Of a DNA stretch of 45,676 bases, positions 32,575 through 42,109 are shown in pieces. The position numbers and the translations under genes were made by a program. Position 1 is the first letter of the stretch. Each line of letters opens with the position of its first letter. The stretch comes from Fibrobacter sp. UWEL (GTDB lineage Bacteria > Fibrobacterota > Fibrobacteria > Fibrobacterales > Fibrobacteraceae). The notes beneath the pieces were generated by a model, which worked only from the letters and a program-made list of their open reading frames with translations, did no database searches and was not told the DNA's origin. Where the stretch lies: positions 1 through 45,676 of the forward strand of contig NZ_FRBE01000023.1 of NCBI RefSeq assembly GCF_900142535.1. Direction: 5' to 3'.

Positions 32575-33927
32575 ATGAACCCAAATGATTTTACCTCCCA
32601 GCATTTTGAAGTTGCAGGTTTCATTCGCGAAGTGTTCGGCTATATGGAACGCTTCAAGGGCCAGCTGTTTGTCCTGAAAATCGAAGACGACCTGATGAGT
32701 CACCCGCTTTTCCCGGTGCTCATGCGAGATATTGGACTTCTCCATAAGTCCGGCATTAAAATCATTATCGTGCCCGGAACCCGCAATTCCATTGACGCCC
32801 AGCTGAAGGCTTGGGGCTTGGAATCTAAGTTCCATAACGGTGTCCGCTTGACTTGCGAAGAGGCCCTGCCCCATGTGGAACAGGCCTCCCTGGGGGCTGC
32901 CCAGCATATCATGAGTCACTTGACGGCAAGCGGCCTCCGTGGTATTCAGGGTAACTGGATTTTGGCCCGCAGCATGGGTGTGGTGAACGGTGTGGACTAT
33001 ATGCGCACCGGCCGCATCGAACGTATCCAGAAGGATATTCTGGAACAGCTGCTGGATGAGAATTTCGTGCCTATCATTCCGCCTATCGGCTGGAACAAGA
33101 TTGGTCACGCTTACAATATTAGCTCTACGGAACTGGCCACCGAACTTTGCAAGTACCTGAAGGTGGGCAAGCTGTTCTTCATCGGTAACCAGGATGGTAT
33201 TAAGCTGCAAGGTCTTGTGACTGGCAAGAACACCAAGTATCTGGAACCTACCGACAACGGCCTTATTTCCGCTATGGATGTGGACCAGGCCCAGGAACTT
33301 CTGGAATTGAATTCTGATTCCTTGAACTTCGCCCAGATGGACTACTTGCTGAATGCTATTCACGCTTGCAAGGCTGGCGCAAATCGTGTCCACTTGCTTA
33401 GTGGTGAATTCCAGGGAAGCTTGCTTCAGGAAGTGTTCTCCGCCCGCGGTGACGGTACCATGGTGTACGCCAACCAGTACTCCAGTATTCGTCCGGCAAA
33501 CATGGAAGACATTCCCGATATTCTCCGCATTATGCAGGACTACATCGACAAGGGCTTCTTGGTCCCGAGAACTCAGGAAAGCATTTCCGAAAAGCTCAAG
33601 GACTACGTGGTGTATAACATCGATAACAGCATTCACGGCTGCGGCGCTCTTCATGAATTCGAAGACGGCATGGCGGAAGTTGCAGGTATCGCTGTGGGTG
33701 CCAACTACCGCAAGTCCGGTATCGGCGACGCTATCGTGCGTCACCTGATCGAAGTGGGCCGCATGAAGGGCTACAAGAAGTTGTTCCTGTTGACCACTCA
33801 GGCTCTAGACTGGTTCTATCACTTTGGTTTCGTGGACGGAACGGTGGAAGAACTGCCCAAGACCAAGCGCGACCATTACAACCATAGCCGCAAATCCCGC
33901 GTGCTGATGCTGCCTTTGGACAAGTAG
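32575..33927 (+). CDS. argA: N-acetylglutamate synthase ArgA
   Basis: 450 residues, the length of E. coli ArgA (443). The N-terminal two thirds is an amino-acid-kinase-like domain (IKIIIVPGTRNSIDAQL, NWILARSMG), and the last third is a GNAT acetyltransferase (VAGIAVGANYRKSGIGDAIV). It makes N-acetylglutamate, the first step of arginine synthesis. TATCTT ends seven bases before the ATG and no ribosome binding site is present, so the message is probably leaderless. The half-site array lies 94 bases upstream. Confidence 0.93.
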   Translation: MNPNDFTSQHFEVAGFIREVFGYMERFKGQLFVLKIEDDLMSHPLFPVLMRDIGLLHKSGIKIIIVPGTRNSIDAQLKAWGLESKFHNGVRLTCEEALPHVEQASLGAAQHIMSHLTASGLRGIQGNWILARSMGVVNGVDYMRTGRIERIQKDILEQLLDENFVPIIPPIGWNKIGHAYNISSTELATELCKYLKVGKLFFIGNQDGIKLQGLVTGKNTKYLEPTDNGLISAMDVDQAQELLELNSDSLNFAQMDYLLNAIHACKAGANRVHLLSGEFQGSLLQEVFSARGDGTMVYANQYSSIRPANMEDIPDILRIMQDYIDKGFLVPRTQESISEKLKDYVVYNIDNSIHGCGALHEFEDGMAEVAGIAVGANYRKSGIGDAIVRHLIEVGRMKGYKKLFLLTTQALDWFYHFGFVDGTVEELPKTKRDHYNHSRKSRVLMLPLDK

Positions 33928-33930
33928 CGT

Positions 33931-33991
33931 TTGTTTTTATTTACATGATATTGTATCTTTAACCCTATAGTCTTAGAGGCTAAAGGGTTAA
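33931..33991 (+). promoter_or_regulatory. Promoter and hairpin leader of the first FISUMP lipoprotein gene
   Basis: TTGTTT (33931-33936), 17 bases, TATCTT (33954-33959). The transcript then begins with an inverted repeat TTAACCCT...AGGGTTAA (33959-33991); the putative ribosome binding site (AAAGGG) lies in its 3' arm, so pairing would hide it. Confidence 0.6.
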
Positions 33992-33995
33992 GAGA

Positions 33996-36710
33996 ATGTC
34001 TTATCGAAATTGGGTTACGTTTTTTTGTTTACTGGCTGTACTTTTCCTGCTGGGTTGTACCACTGATTCTGGCGAAGTTGTTGTCACCCGTCTGGACGCG
34101 TCAGGCGAACTGTTCTCGCCGGGCTGTGTAAAGTTTAAGGTTGATTTTCCCGCGGGTTTTAAAATCCTGAATGCACAGGTGGTTCGTCTGGATTACGACC
34201 TGAATTCGGTGGATACCGTCGGGGCCACCGTTGAAAAAGCCGATTTTGGGTTTTATTATGGCACAACGGATACGGTGGAATTCTATTCCCCTTACGTAAA
34301 GCTGTTGCTGCAAGTCTATGGAAATTCCGGTTCCCAGCAGATGGATTTTGAATACTACATGGACTTTGTCCGTCAGAACTCGGGTAAGCTTTTTATCAGA
34401 GGTACGGAGGTTCAGTTAAGTCTTGCCAAGGCGATGGCTACAGAGAGAGTGGAACGTTTCCTGAAGGAAGGTGTTCCTTTCAATGACGCCATTGATTCCG
34501 CCCATCAGATATTTGGCTCCGTCTTTAAGGAATACAATACGGTTCACGACGATATTCGATTCCTGTGCCGTTATGTACGTTACGATAGTCTGTTCTATCA
34601 TGATCTGAAAGAGTTGAGGCGCGTCCTTGCCACTGCCGACCAGATTCCCGATTCCATCAGGATCCGTGCTGCGGATTTCTATATGGATATAGCAGATACT
34701 TTGGTGAGAACGGATAATTACAATCTTTGGTACCTCTACTCTCCTGCACTGAATTCAATGGCCGATGCTTTCGGCTTGGATTCCTGCGTTCAGGACAGTA
34801 TTGTCCTGCAAGATACCATTCGGGATTCCCTAAGTAGATATATGGATGAACCTGTAGTATGTGCCTATTCAGTTGGTCGCTATGCTTGGCGTACGTTGAC
34901 GGATATGGAAAAGTCCATTGGCTATTGTGGTCGTCAGTCCGTATATGGAATCTATGAGGAACAGCTTTACTCTTGCAATATCATGAATCATGCCTGGGAA
35001 GTTTCTTCGGATACCATCAAGTATGGCCGTATACTGATGAATGAACTTGTCAGTTCGAAGTATGGAATCTGCGGTGTGGAGGTTCCTAGAGAGAGACTGC
35101 GCTACTATGGTGATTCCCTATATATCTGTTCCTGGAGTAAGGAAGGACTGGGGAACATCTGGACCACGGGACCTGCTGAATATGATGATTATTATGGCAA
35201 GGGAATCAATGGCTGGGGCGAGATGCATTACGTCACTGACTTGAGCAAGGATGAAGCTCTGGCAGATGCCCGTGCCGCCTTGGAAAACGGAAACTGCGAT
35301 AGTTCAAGGGCAGGCGAGAACGCTTTGGTGGATGGACAATACTTCCTGTGCGACAATCAGTATTGGAATGTTGTTGATGTGATTGATTACAATCTGGGCT
35401 TCTGCAACGAGGACCGCGACGGTTCCAAGGGCGTCATCCACTATGCCGATTCCAACGATTATCGAATCTGCGATGGAAACGAGTGGATTCCCTCTACTGT
35501 GGGCGCCTATTACGAAGAACGTTGTGACTCCACAAATAAATACGAGGCGGTGGAACACGACGGCCATCAGTATCTTTGCACGGGGTATGAATGGCGTGTT
35601 TTGGGAGAATCGGAAAAGGTGCCGCCCACCTACAAGGAACCCTGCGATGCCCATTTCCGTGGAAATGTGGTCTCCTATAATGATAGCCTGTATATCTGCG
35701 ATGGCCACTGGCGCACTGCCTCTAGGGATGAAGTGCCTGCTCCAAATAGGGACGGTTATTTCTGTGCTCGTGATAATTGGTGGGACCTTGTGAAGTCGGA
35801 GGGAATCGTTTACGAGTGCTACAATTACGTCTGGCGGGAAGCTTCCGCCGAAAAGACTCTGGAGTATGAGTTTATTCATTCCTACAAGGGTTACTGCGAT
35901 AATGGACTTAAGGGAACATCCCTTCTCTGGTGCGATACCTTGAAAAGGCTCTATGGCTGTATGAAGCAGGCGGATGGCGATAGCGTGCATTTGGGAGTGT
36001 ACACTCTGAACTACGATGGGAGTACGGAGCTGGTTGCCGGTGGCGAATTCCTGGACGATTCCTTGTATCGTGTAGAGGTGGAGGGACTTACCTATGAGTT
36101 TTGCACTCAGTCTAACGGCTTCTGGAAAAGGCATCTGTTTACGACCAAGGCTTATGAGGGAGAGGCTGTCACCGCGAATTACAAGTACGATCCCTATGTA
36201 GAAGGCTCCAATATTTTCCTGCACAGTCGTCGCGGGGGCGATGACAGCGTGAAGGTTCGGGACATTGCCGACAAGAGCGAAAGTTTTGACGCTTTCTTCG
36301 CCGATTGGAAACTCCGTGTCCAGCAGGATCGTGACGGCGAGACCCGTGGGGACACTACAGGCGGAGCTCTTGCGTTCTGGAGTAACGAAAACTCCTATAT
36401 GGATTATGAAACCGCCAAGGCGTTCTGCCCGGAAGGATATCATATTCCCGATACCTTGGAATGGAAAACCACTGCAAAACTGTCCCTACAGACTCTTTTG
36501 AGAGGTTATCGAAACGATTCTCCCATTGCAGAAAATGCCGGTGCCCGGCGACTTTATGATATTTTCTGGTCCAGTACCGAAAAGGATGCCGATACTCAGT
36601 ATTGTTTCGAGCACGCCTATGATTACTTTGATAAGGAAGTTGTAAGACGCTTTGTGGAATGTCCCAAGGATTTGTATCCTATGGTCCAGGCGGAATGCGT
36701 AAAGGATTAA
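33996..36710 (+). CDS. Giant FISUMP-domain lipoprotein
   Basis: 904 residues. The signal peptide has lipobox LLGC (about Cys 21). The middle contains repeated Cys/Trp units of the form YxCDxxxW (for example SLYICDGHWRTA, EYEFIHSYKGYCDNG). The last 120 residues are the FISUMP (Fib_succ_major, TIGR02145) domain: SYMDYETAKAFCPEGYHIPD, IFWSSTEKD, QYCFEHAYDY and a closing VECPKDLYPM. FISUMP proteins are a family expanded in Fibrobacter; their exact role is not settled, probably surface attachment. The paralogue at 36717 starts six bases after this stop. Confidence 0.9.
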   Translation: MSYRNWVTFFCLLAVLFLLGCTTDSGEVVVTRLDASGELFSPGCVKFKVDFPAGFKILNAQVVRLDYDLNSVDTVGATVEKADFGFYYGTTDTVEFYSPYVKLLLQVYGNSGSQQMDFEYYMDFVRQNSGKLFIRGTEVQLSLAKAMATERVERFLKEGVPFNDAIDSAHQIFGSVFKEYNTVHDDIRFLCRYVRYDSLFYHDLKELRRVLATADQIPDSIRIRAADFYMDIADTLVRTDNYNLWYLYSPALNSMADAFGLDSCVQDSIVLQDTIRDSLSRYMDEPVVCAYSVGRYAWRTLTDMEKSIGYCGRQSVYGIYEEQLYSCNIMNHAWEVSSDTIKYGRILMNELVSSKYGICGVEVPRERLRYYGDSLYICSWSKEGLGNIWTTGPAEYDDYYGKGINGWGEMHYVTDLSKDEALADARAALENGNCDSSRAGENALVDGQYFLCDNQYWNVVDVIDYNLGFCNEDRDGSKGVIHYADSNDYRICDGNEWIPSTVGAYYEERCDSTNKYEAVEHDGHQYLCTGYEWRVLGESEKVPPTYKEPCDAHFRGNVVSYNDSLYICDGHWRTASRDEVPAPNRDGYFCARDNWWDLVKSEGIVYECYNYVWREASAEKTLEYEFIHSYKGYCDNGLKGTSLLWCDTLKRLYGCMKQADGDSVHLGVYTLNYDGSTELVAGGEFLDDSLYRVEVEGLTYEFCTQSNGFWKRHLFTTKAYEGEAVTANYKYDPYVEGSNIFLHSRRGGDDSVKVRDIADKSESFDAFFADWKLRVQQDRDGETRGDTTGGALAFWSNENSYMDYETAKAFCPEGYHIPDTLEWKTTAKLSLQTLLRGYRNDSPIAENAGARRLYDIFWSSTEKDADTQYCFEHAYDYFDKEVVRRFVECPKDLYPMVQAECVKD

Positions 36711-36716
36711 CGTTTT

Positions 36717-39539
36717 ATGGTTAGGAAAATCTTTTTAATTACGTGCTTATTATTCGGGCTGGCCTTTATGGGCTGCACCGATGTGGATGAAAAAGTTGTG
36801 GGGCGCTACGACGAAAATGGCGTGAGTTTTTCTCCAGCTGTTGTGAAAGGTGCTGTGGAATATATTCCCACCATGAAACCTTCTGGAGTGCGTCTGGTTT
36901 TCCTGAATGACAAACTGGACTCTATTGGTTATGAAGAATTGCCCGTGCAGGAAAAGGCCGTCATTTTTTATGGCTATATGGGTACAACCTTCCGTTATGG
37001 TTTTCAGTCCGAGGAAGTGGAATTGGAATCTCCTTACGTGAAGGTGGTTTCCATCTTTCCTATGGAAGGCTCTGATGAAACCATGGAATTTAGCCAGTAT
37101 CTAAACGTGACTAGCGATGGTTACCACTACCAGTATTTGCTGGGGGCACTGTCTTTTTCTCGGGTGACGAAATTGGTAAAGGAAGAAGGCTACAAGCTGG
37201 ACGATGCGGTTACCCTTGCGGAGGCGGAACTGGAAGCGGTTGTGGGTAAGGCCTATGCCAATAGCCTATATAAGAACCAGTTCGGTAATTCATCTTATCA
37301 TCTGGGACCTTATTTCTATTGCCGCTATTTTGAATCGGATTCCACGTTCTATAGTGACTTCAAGGATTTTCAGAAACGTTATGAAAAGGGCGTCTTGCTG
37401 GATTCTGCTGCGAAGCTGCATTTAGCCGATGGAGCCCTCCGCTTTGAAGAACGGATCTCGGAATCAAGTGCCGGTAATAAACTGAACACCAGGGACTCCC
37501 TGATGGATCTCTATTCCTACAGTATTTACATGCCTCTGTGGGACGAAGTTTATGGAACGCAAATGTTTAACAATGGCGGCGCATTTGGAACTCTGGATTC
37601 CGTTAAGAATAAGAATAGCGAATATAATGGGAGGGCCTTTGTATACGACGGCCAAAAGAGTTCGTATTCTGCCTCTGGGTGGAACATGTGGCGCCTGGTC
37701 TCTTCCATGGAAGATACCTTGGGACTTTGCCTAAACGATAGCGTCTTGGTCCGTAGGCATAACGGTGAATATTATCTCTGTGCGAAAAATTCTTCCAGCT
37801 GGAAAGTGGAAACCAATAAGGATACCCTTCTAACGTCCATTTATGGCGCTTGCGATGCAATCATGAAAGGATGGACTCGTTATTTGGATGACACTCTGTA
37901 CCTGTGCGTTTGTCCAGATGGAAAGTGCCAGTGGAAACAGGACGATGGCTCTGAAACCTTTTCGGATGAGGTCCAGAAATATGCGAATTCGACTTACCTG
38001 AATTTTTTAGCCTCCATGGAATTTGGCGCCTGTACCAAGGATTCCCTCATGAATAATCGAAAGGAAATTCTGGATGGACAGATGATCCGCTGTGTGGGTG
38101 GTAAATGGAAGGCTATTGATTCCTTGGAGTATTATGTGGGACGCTGTGGCAATGTCTATGACTATGTCATTGGGGATAAGACGGTAACTCCGGATTCGGT
38201 TTATCTAGAATGCCTGTCTACCGGTAAGTGGGATACCATTCCTGCTCCCGATTATTATGGCGATTCCTGCAAAAGTGGTAGTCACCATAGAGTAGTTTTT
38301 AGGGACAATCACTACTATATCTGTGAGGTTCAGTGCCCCGCTTGTATCTATAGTATTGGAACCTGGGAACTCTTGACGGAGGAGGGCACAATCCCGCCGG
38401 TCCTCAATATGGATCAGTGTGATACGAAGACCAATAATCGTCTGGTAGAATATGACAGTGTTTTCTATCGCTGTCTCGATGGCGACTGGAGTGTTGCTCC
38501 CGATAGTTTTATTACGCCACCTGTGCTGAAGGGACTTGTCTGTAACCTTGATGAAAATCTGGGTGAAGAAGTTAAGGTGGATACTTCTTACTATGTCTGC
38601 GATTCTAATTACTGGAAACCTCTTGCTGCCGAAATTTCAATCCTGCGCAAGTATGAGGATAAGTATGGTAAGTGTGATAGCATTACAGGTTCTACGCTTT
38701 ACTACAGCGAAGATTTTGACGCACTTTATGGTTGTGTGGAAACGAACCTGTGGAGTAAAATCAGCTATTCAGAATCACCTCTGGAAGCTCCTGCCGGTGC
38801 TGCCCCTAAAAAGATTGCAGGGGGTGTCTATGAAAATGATTCTACCTACAAGGTGACCGTAGATGGTACGGATTATGTCTTCTACCATCAGGGAACAAAG
38901 CTTACGGTAAGTAAGGTGGATGTTGCCGGTACGACTTACGATGCGTATTTCTATGGCTCCAACTTGTTTATCCACAGCCAGCGTGGCCCAGGAATCTATT
39001 ATCTCAATGCATTGAGAGCTGAGCAGAGTACTGAAAATTTTGATGAGAGTCTCTCCAGTGCTAGCTTTGTGGATTTTTATGACGCTTGGGCTGCACGCGT
39101 CACTCCGACCAATACTTGTACGTATTTCAGAGAATTATACGGGGAAAACCAAACGTATACGGCGGGACCTGGCATGGTTACTGTGCTCAGTAGGAATGAA
39201 GATACCTTTGTTTCCTGGGAAACTGCAAAGACATTCTGTCCTACAGGATTCCATGTCCCGGATTCGACAGAATTTACCGCCAGTGATTTTTTGGCTTACC
39301 CGACCATGAACACTATGGTTCGTAACGATAGCCCAATTTCGGAATCCTATCAAAAGAATGCCTGTGGCGGAACCTACAAACATTATTATACCCTGCTATG
39401 GACCAGTACCGAGAAGGATGAAAATACTCAATATTGCTACGAGTATGGATACAGCGGTCAGGCGGAAGTCGCTCGCCGTATTGTGGAATGTCCCAAGGAC
39501 TTGTTCCCCATGGCTCAGGTCGTATGCGTGAAGGACTAA
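36717..39539 (+). CDS. Second giant FISUMP-domain lipoprotein
   Basis: 940 residues with lipobox FMGC. Its N-terminus resembles that of the upstream protein (DENGVSFSPAVVKGAVEY against LDASGELFSPGCVKFKVDF), then come Cys/Trp repeats (YLCVCPDGKCQWKQ, YRCLDGDWS). The C-terminal FISUMP domain has VSWETAKTFCPTGFHVPDST, LLWTSTEKDENTQYC and VECPKDLFPM. With only six bases between the genes they form an operon, and the ribosome binding site (AAAGGA) lies in the end of the first gene. An internal duplication is likely. Confidence 0.9.
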   Translation: MVRKIFLITCLLFGLAFMGCTDVDEKVVGRYDENGVSFSPAVVKGAVEYIPTMKPSGVRLVFLNDKLDSIGYEELPVQEKAVIFYGYMGTTFRYGFQSEEVELESPYVKVVSIFPMEGSDETMEFSQYLNVTSDGYHYQYLLGALSFSRVTKLVKEEGYKLDDAVTLAEAELEAVVGKAYANSLYKNQFGNSSYHLGPYFYCRYFESDSTFYSDFKDFQKRYEKGVLLDSAAKLHLADGALRFEERISESSAGNKLNTRDSLMDLYSYSIYMPLWDEVYGTQMFNNGGAFGTLDSVKNKNSEYNGRAFVYDGQKSSYSASGWNMWRLVSSMEDTLGLCLNDSVLVRRHNGEYYLCAKNSSSWKVETNKDTLLTSIYGACDAIMKGWTRYLDDTLYLCVCPDGKCQWKQDDGSETFSDEVQKYANSTYLNFLASMEFGACTKDSLMNNRKEILDGQMIRCVGGKWKAIDSLEYYVGRCGNVYDYVIGDKTVTPDSVYLECLSTGKWDTIPAPDYYGDSCKSGSHHRVVFRDNHYYICEVQCPACIYSIGTWELLTEEGTIPPVLNMDQCDTKTNNRLVEYDSVFYRCLDGDWSVAPDSFITPPVLKGLVCNLDENLGEEVKVDTSYYVCDSNYWKPLAAEISILRKYEDKYGKCDSITGSTLYYSEDFDALYGCVETNLWSKISYSESPLEAPAGAAPKKIAGGVYENDSTYKVTVDGTDYVFYHQGTKLTVSKVDVAGTTYDAYFYGSNLFIHSQRGPGIYYLNALRAEQSTENFDESLSSASFVDFYDAWAARVTPTNTCTYFRELYGENQTYTAGPGMVTVLSRNEDTFVSWETAKTFCPTGFHVPDSTEFTASDFLAYPTMNTMVRNDSPISESYQKNACGGTYKHYYTLLWTSTEKDENTQYCYEYGYSGQAEVARRIVECPKDLFPMAQVVCVKD

Positions 39540-39546
39540 CATCCTT

Positions 39547-39626
39547 TACGTCATCCTGAGCGAAGCGCATACGCCCCCTTTCACGTCATCCTGAGCGAAG
39601 CGCGTAGCGCGGAGTCGAAGGATCTT
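39547..39626. repeat. Tandem REP-like element, GTCATCCTGAGC family
   Basis: ACGTCATCCTGAGCGAAGCGC occurs as two closely spaced units (about 39547-39569 and 39582-39626), the second with GTAGCGCGGAGTCGAAGGATC. It is related to the element after the adhesin gene. Confidence 0.75.
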
Positions 39627-39670
39627 GCATTTTTTTCTAAATTGTGCGTCACAAAAACCAGAGGGCTTTT

Positions 39671-40240
39671 ATGAACTTAAAGATGATGGAAGATGGCTTC
39701 AAGATGATTCTTGAAGGAATGGGCGAGGATGTGAACCGCGAAGGTTTGCAGGAAACTCCCAAGCGCGTTGCCAAGATGTACGCCGAAGTCATGAGCAGCC
39801 TTTCTGGTGACTTGAAGGCGGAAGATATTCTCAAGACCCGCTTCCACGAAAAGTACGACGAAATGATCGTGGTACCTAACATTCCCTTCGCCAGTATGTG
39901 CGAACACCACTTTCTGCCTTTTACGGGCAAGGCCCACATTGCCTACATTCCTGGGGATTGTGTGGTGGGGCTTTCCAAGATTCCTCGCGTTGTGGAATTC
40001 TATGCCCGCTTCCCCCAGATTCAGGAACGCATGACTCGCCAGATTGCGGAACTGATCCAGAAGGAATTGCAGCCCAAGGGCGTTGCTGTTGTGCTGGAAG
40101 CTAGCCACATGTGCATGACCATGCGTGGCATTAAAAAGCCCGGCGCCACCATGGTGACCACTCAGCTGCTGGGACGATTCAAGACGGACGAAAAGACCCG
40201 TGCGGAATTCCTGGCAAGTATTAACGATAGACTGCGTTAA
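39671..40240 (+). CDS. folE: GTP cyclohydrolase I
   Basis: 189 residues from ATG 39671, preceded by [18 protein letters not shown] carries the zinc ligands, [20 protein letters not shown] the substrate region and [13 protein letters not shown] the third zinc ligand and catalytic loop. It converts GTP to dihydroneopterin triphosphate, the first step of folate synthesis. It stands alone, with its own terminator. Confidence 0.97.
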   Translation: MNLKMMEDGFKMILEGMGEDVNREGLQETPKRVAKMYAEVMSSLSGDLKAEDILKTRFHEKYDEMIVVPNIPFASMCEHHFLPFTGKAHIAYIPGDCVVGLSKIPRVVEFYARFPQIQERMTRQIAELIQKELQPKGVAVVLEASHMCMTMRGIKKPGATMVTTQLLGRFKTDEKTRAEFLASINDRLR

Positions 40241-40260
40241 TCTATCTTCATAACGCAAAG

Positions 40261-40292
40261 GTCCACGTTTTATAACGTGGACTTTTTCTTTG
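40261..40292 (+). terminator. Intrinsic terminator after folE
   Basis: GTCCACGTTT-TAT-AACGTGGAC followed by TTTTTC. Confidence 0.9.
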
Positions 40293-40461
40293 TGGTAATG
40301 TAAATTACAAAACCTTGAAATCACGCGGATTTCGCCATTTTGTAAACATTCCCCGTTGACATTTTATCCACGAGAAGTTGTGTTCTGGTGTATTTTTACC
40401 CCTTAAAACAAGGTACTTTATAGACGTATGGGTGACAACGCGAACCAAAAAAGGAGTCCAT

Positions 40462-41724
40462 ATGAAATCTCAGTTCTTCAAGGGGATTGCTGTAAAGAGC
40501 CTTATCCTTGCAAGTGCATTGGCATTCGTCAACTGTGACGATTCTACTAGCCCTTCTACCAATGACGATCCTATCGTCGCCCCGGGTTCTTCTACCTCTG
40601 TAGACCCGACTGTTGATCCTGTTGTTGATCCGACTGTGGATCCTACCACCAATCCCGTAGCAAATTCTTCTGCAGCTGCTGCAGATCCTTCCCAGAATCC
40701 TGTTGTTGATCCGGTTGTCGGTTCTTCTGCTTCTGCTGATCCGACTGTGGGTCCTGCTGATCCTACCGCAACCTCTTCTTCTGCCGCAAATCCCGTTGTG
40801 GATCCCGTTGCAGCATCCAGCTCCGCAACTACTCCTGCTGCAACATCTAGCTCTGCAACTACTCCGGCTGTAGCCTCTAGCTCTAGCGTTGCTCCGGTTG
40901 CTTCTAGCTCTTCTGCCGCTCCTGTTCCGTCTTCTTCTTCTGTGGCTCCTGAAGCTCCGAAGGGTATCTACCTCTCTACTGATACGGACGAAAACAAGAA
41001 CTACATGGAAGTGGAATACAAGACTAATACTGGCGCCGATGGCGGTGCAATTCTGTCTTATCCCAAGCGCATGTCTGACACCCAGAAGCACGGCATCGTG
41101 ATCTGGGGCCCGGGTGGCGGTACTGCTCCTGGTGCATACGAAGGCATGATTCGTCGTCTTGCTTCTCATGGTTTCGTTGTGATTGCCTTGAGCAGCTCTC
41201 CTGGTGATGCTTCCAAGGCTATTCCTGCTCTTGACTGGCTGGAAAAGCAGGCCAAGGATTCTAACAGCCCGCTGTACAACAAGCTGGACTTCACCAAGGT
41301 TGGCGCGTCTGGTCACTCCATGGGTGGTCTGGAATCTGAACAGGTCCTCATTAAGGATAGCCGCGTGATTACTGCTGTCATGAACAACAGTGGTGACCTG
41401 GGTGGCGGTGCTGCTCAGTATGTACCTTCCGGCAAGTCCATCGCTCTTGTTTACGGCGAAGTGGGTTCTGAAGCTCCCAATGCCGAAAAGGATTACCAGA
41501 ACAACGTGAAGGTTCCTGCCTGCTTGATTAAGATGGAAGGCAATAACTTCGGTCATGGTTCTGGTCCGTGGGATGGCATGGCACTCACCGTTTCCTGGAT
41601 GCGTTGGCATCTGGGTGGCGAAGACTTCCGTAAGTCTCAGTTCGTGGGTTCCAATGGTGCCTATATTAACGGCTCCGTTCCGGGTACTCCTGGCCACTAC
41701 AAGGGTCAGTGCAAGAATTTCTAA
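40462..41724 (+). CDS. Secreted lipoprotein alpha/beta hydrolase
   Basis: 420 residues from ATG 40462, with AAGGAG upstream. Lipobox FVNC, then about 120 residues of a low-complexity linker rich in VDP, AAS and PSSSS units that tether the enzyme away from the membrane. The C-terminal domain is an alpha/beta hydrolase: WGPGGGTAPGAYEG (oxyanion region), GASGHSMGGLE (nucleophile Ser) and NNFGHGSGPW (likely catalytic His). Similar to dienelactone- and polyester-hydrolase-like esterases, so a secreted esterase acting on plant polysaccharide esters is plausible, but the substrate is not determinable. Confidence 0.88.
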   Translation: MKSQFFKGIAVKSLILASALAFVNCDDSTSPSTNDDPIVAPGSSTSVDPTVDPVVDPTVDPTTNPVANSSAAAADPSQNPVVDPVVGSSASADPTVGPADPTATSSSAANPVVDPVAASSSATTPAATSSSATTPAVASSSSVAPVASSSSAAPVPSSSSVAPEAPKGIYLSTDTDENKNYMEVEYKTNTGADGGAILSYPKRMSDTQKHGIVIWGPGGGTAPGAYEGMIRRLASHGFVVIALSSSPGDASKAIPALDWLEKQAKDSNSPLYNKLDFTKVGASGHSMGGLESEQVLIKDSRVITAVMNNSGDLGGGAAQYVPSGKSIALVYGEVGSEAPNAEKDYQNNVKVPACLIKMEGNNFGHGSGPWDGMALTVSWMRWHLGGEDFRKSQFVGSNGAYINGSVPGTPGHYKGQCKNF

Positions 41725-41761
41725 TCCGTTAGAAAAAGTCTCTACATAACACACTCCAAGG

Positions 41762-41790
41762 ATTCCCCGGCGAAGGTCGGGGAGTCTTTT
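41762..41790 (+). terminator. Intrinsic terminator after the hydrolase gene
   Basis: ATTCCCCG...CGGGGAGT followed by CTTTTT. Confidence 0.85.
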
Positions 41791-41792
41791 TA

Positions 41793-42021
41793 TATACCGC
41801 TCAGGCAGTACGTTGGGTTAAGAACCTACGATTTGCCTTCGCTCTCGCCTGCGACGACTTGTTGATACAAGTCGCCTTCGGCTCACGGTTATACCGCTCA
41901 GGCAGTACGTGTGGTTAAGAACCTACGATTTGCCTTCGCTCTCGCCTGCGACGACTTGTTAATACAAGTCGCCTCCGGCTCACGGATATACCGCTCGGGC
42001 TGTACGTGTGGTTAAGAACCT
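41793..42021. repeat. 97-bp direct repeat, two full copies and one partial
   Basis: Copies start at 41793, 41890 and 41987 (period 97); the third ends after GGTTAAGAACCT, at about 42021. Copies 1 and 2 differ at only about five positions. Each full copy has a perfect 8-bp hairpin CGACTTGT-(TGAT or TAAT)-ACAAGTCG with a changed loop and an unchanged stem. It fills the space between the hydrolase gene and the glycogen synthase gene; no gene is present. Confidence 0.85.
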
Positions 42022-42109
42022 CTTGTTTTTTGCTTACTCGCGTTTTCAACGCTTTTTTGTTATATATTTGTGGTGTAGGGCGGTCGAATTACCGCCTCTG
42101 GAGACTATT

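Noticed and set aside
40396-41754. Minus-strand frame of 452 aa opposite the hydrolase lipoprotein
   Set aside because: Arg/Ser-rich mirror of the low-complexity linker of the real gene; the real gene has a lipobox and catalytic motifs.
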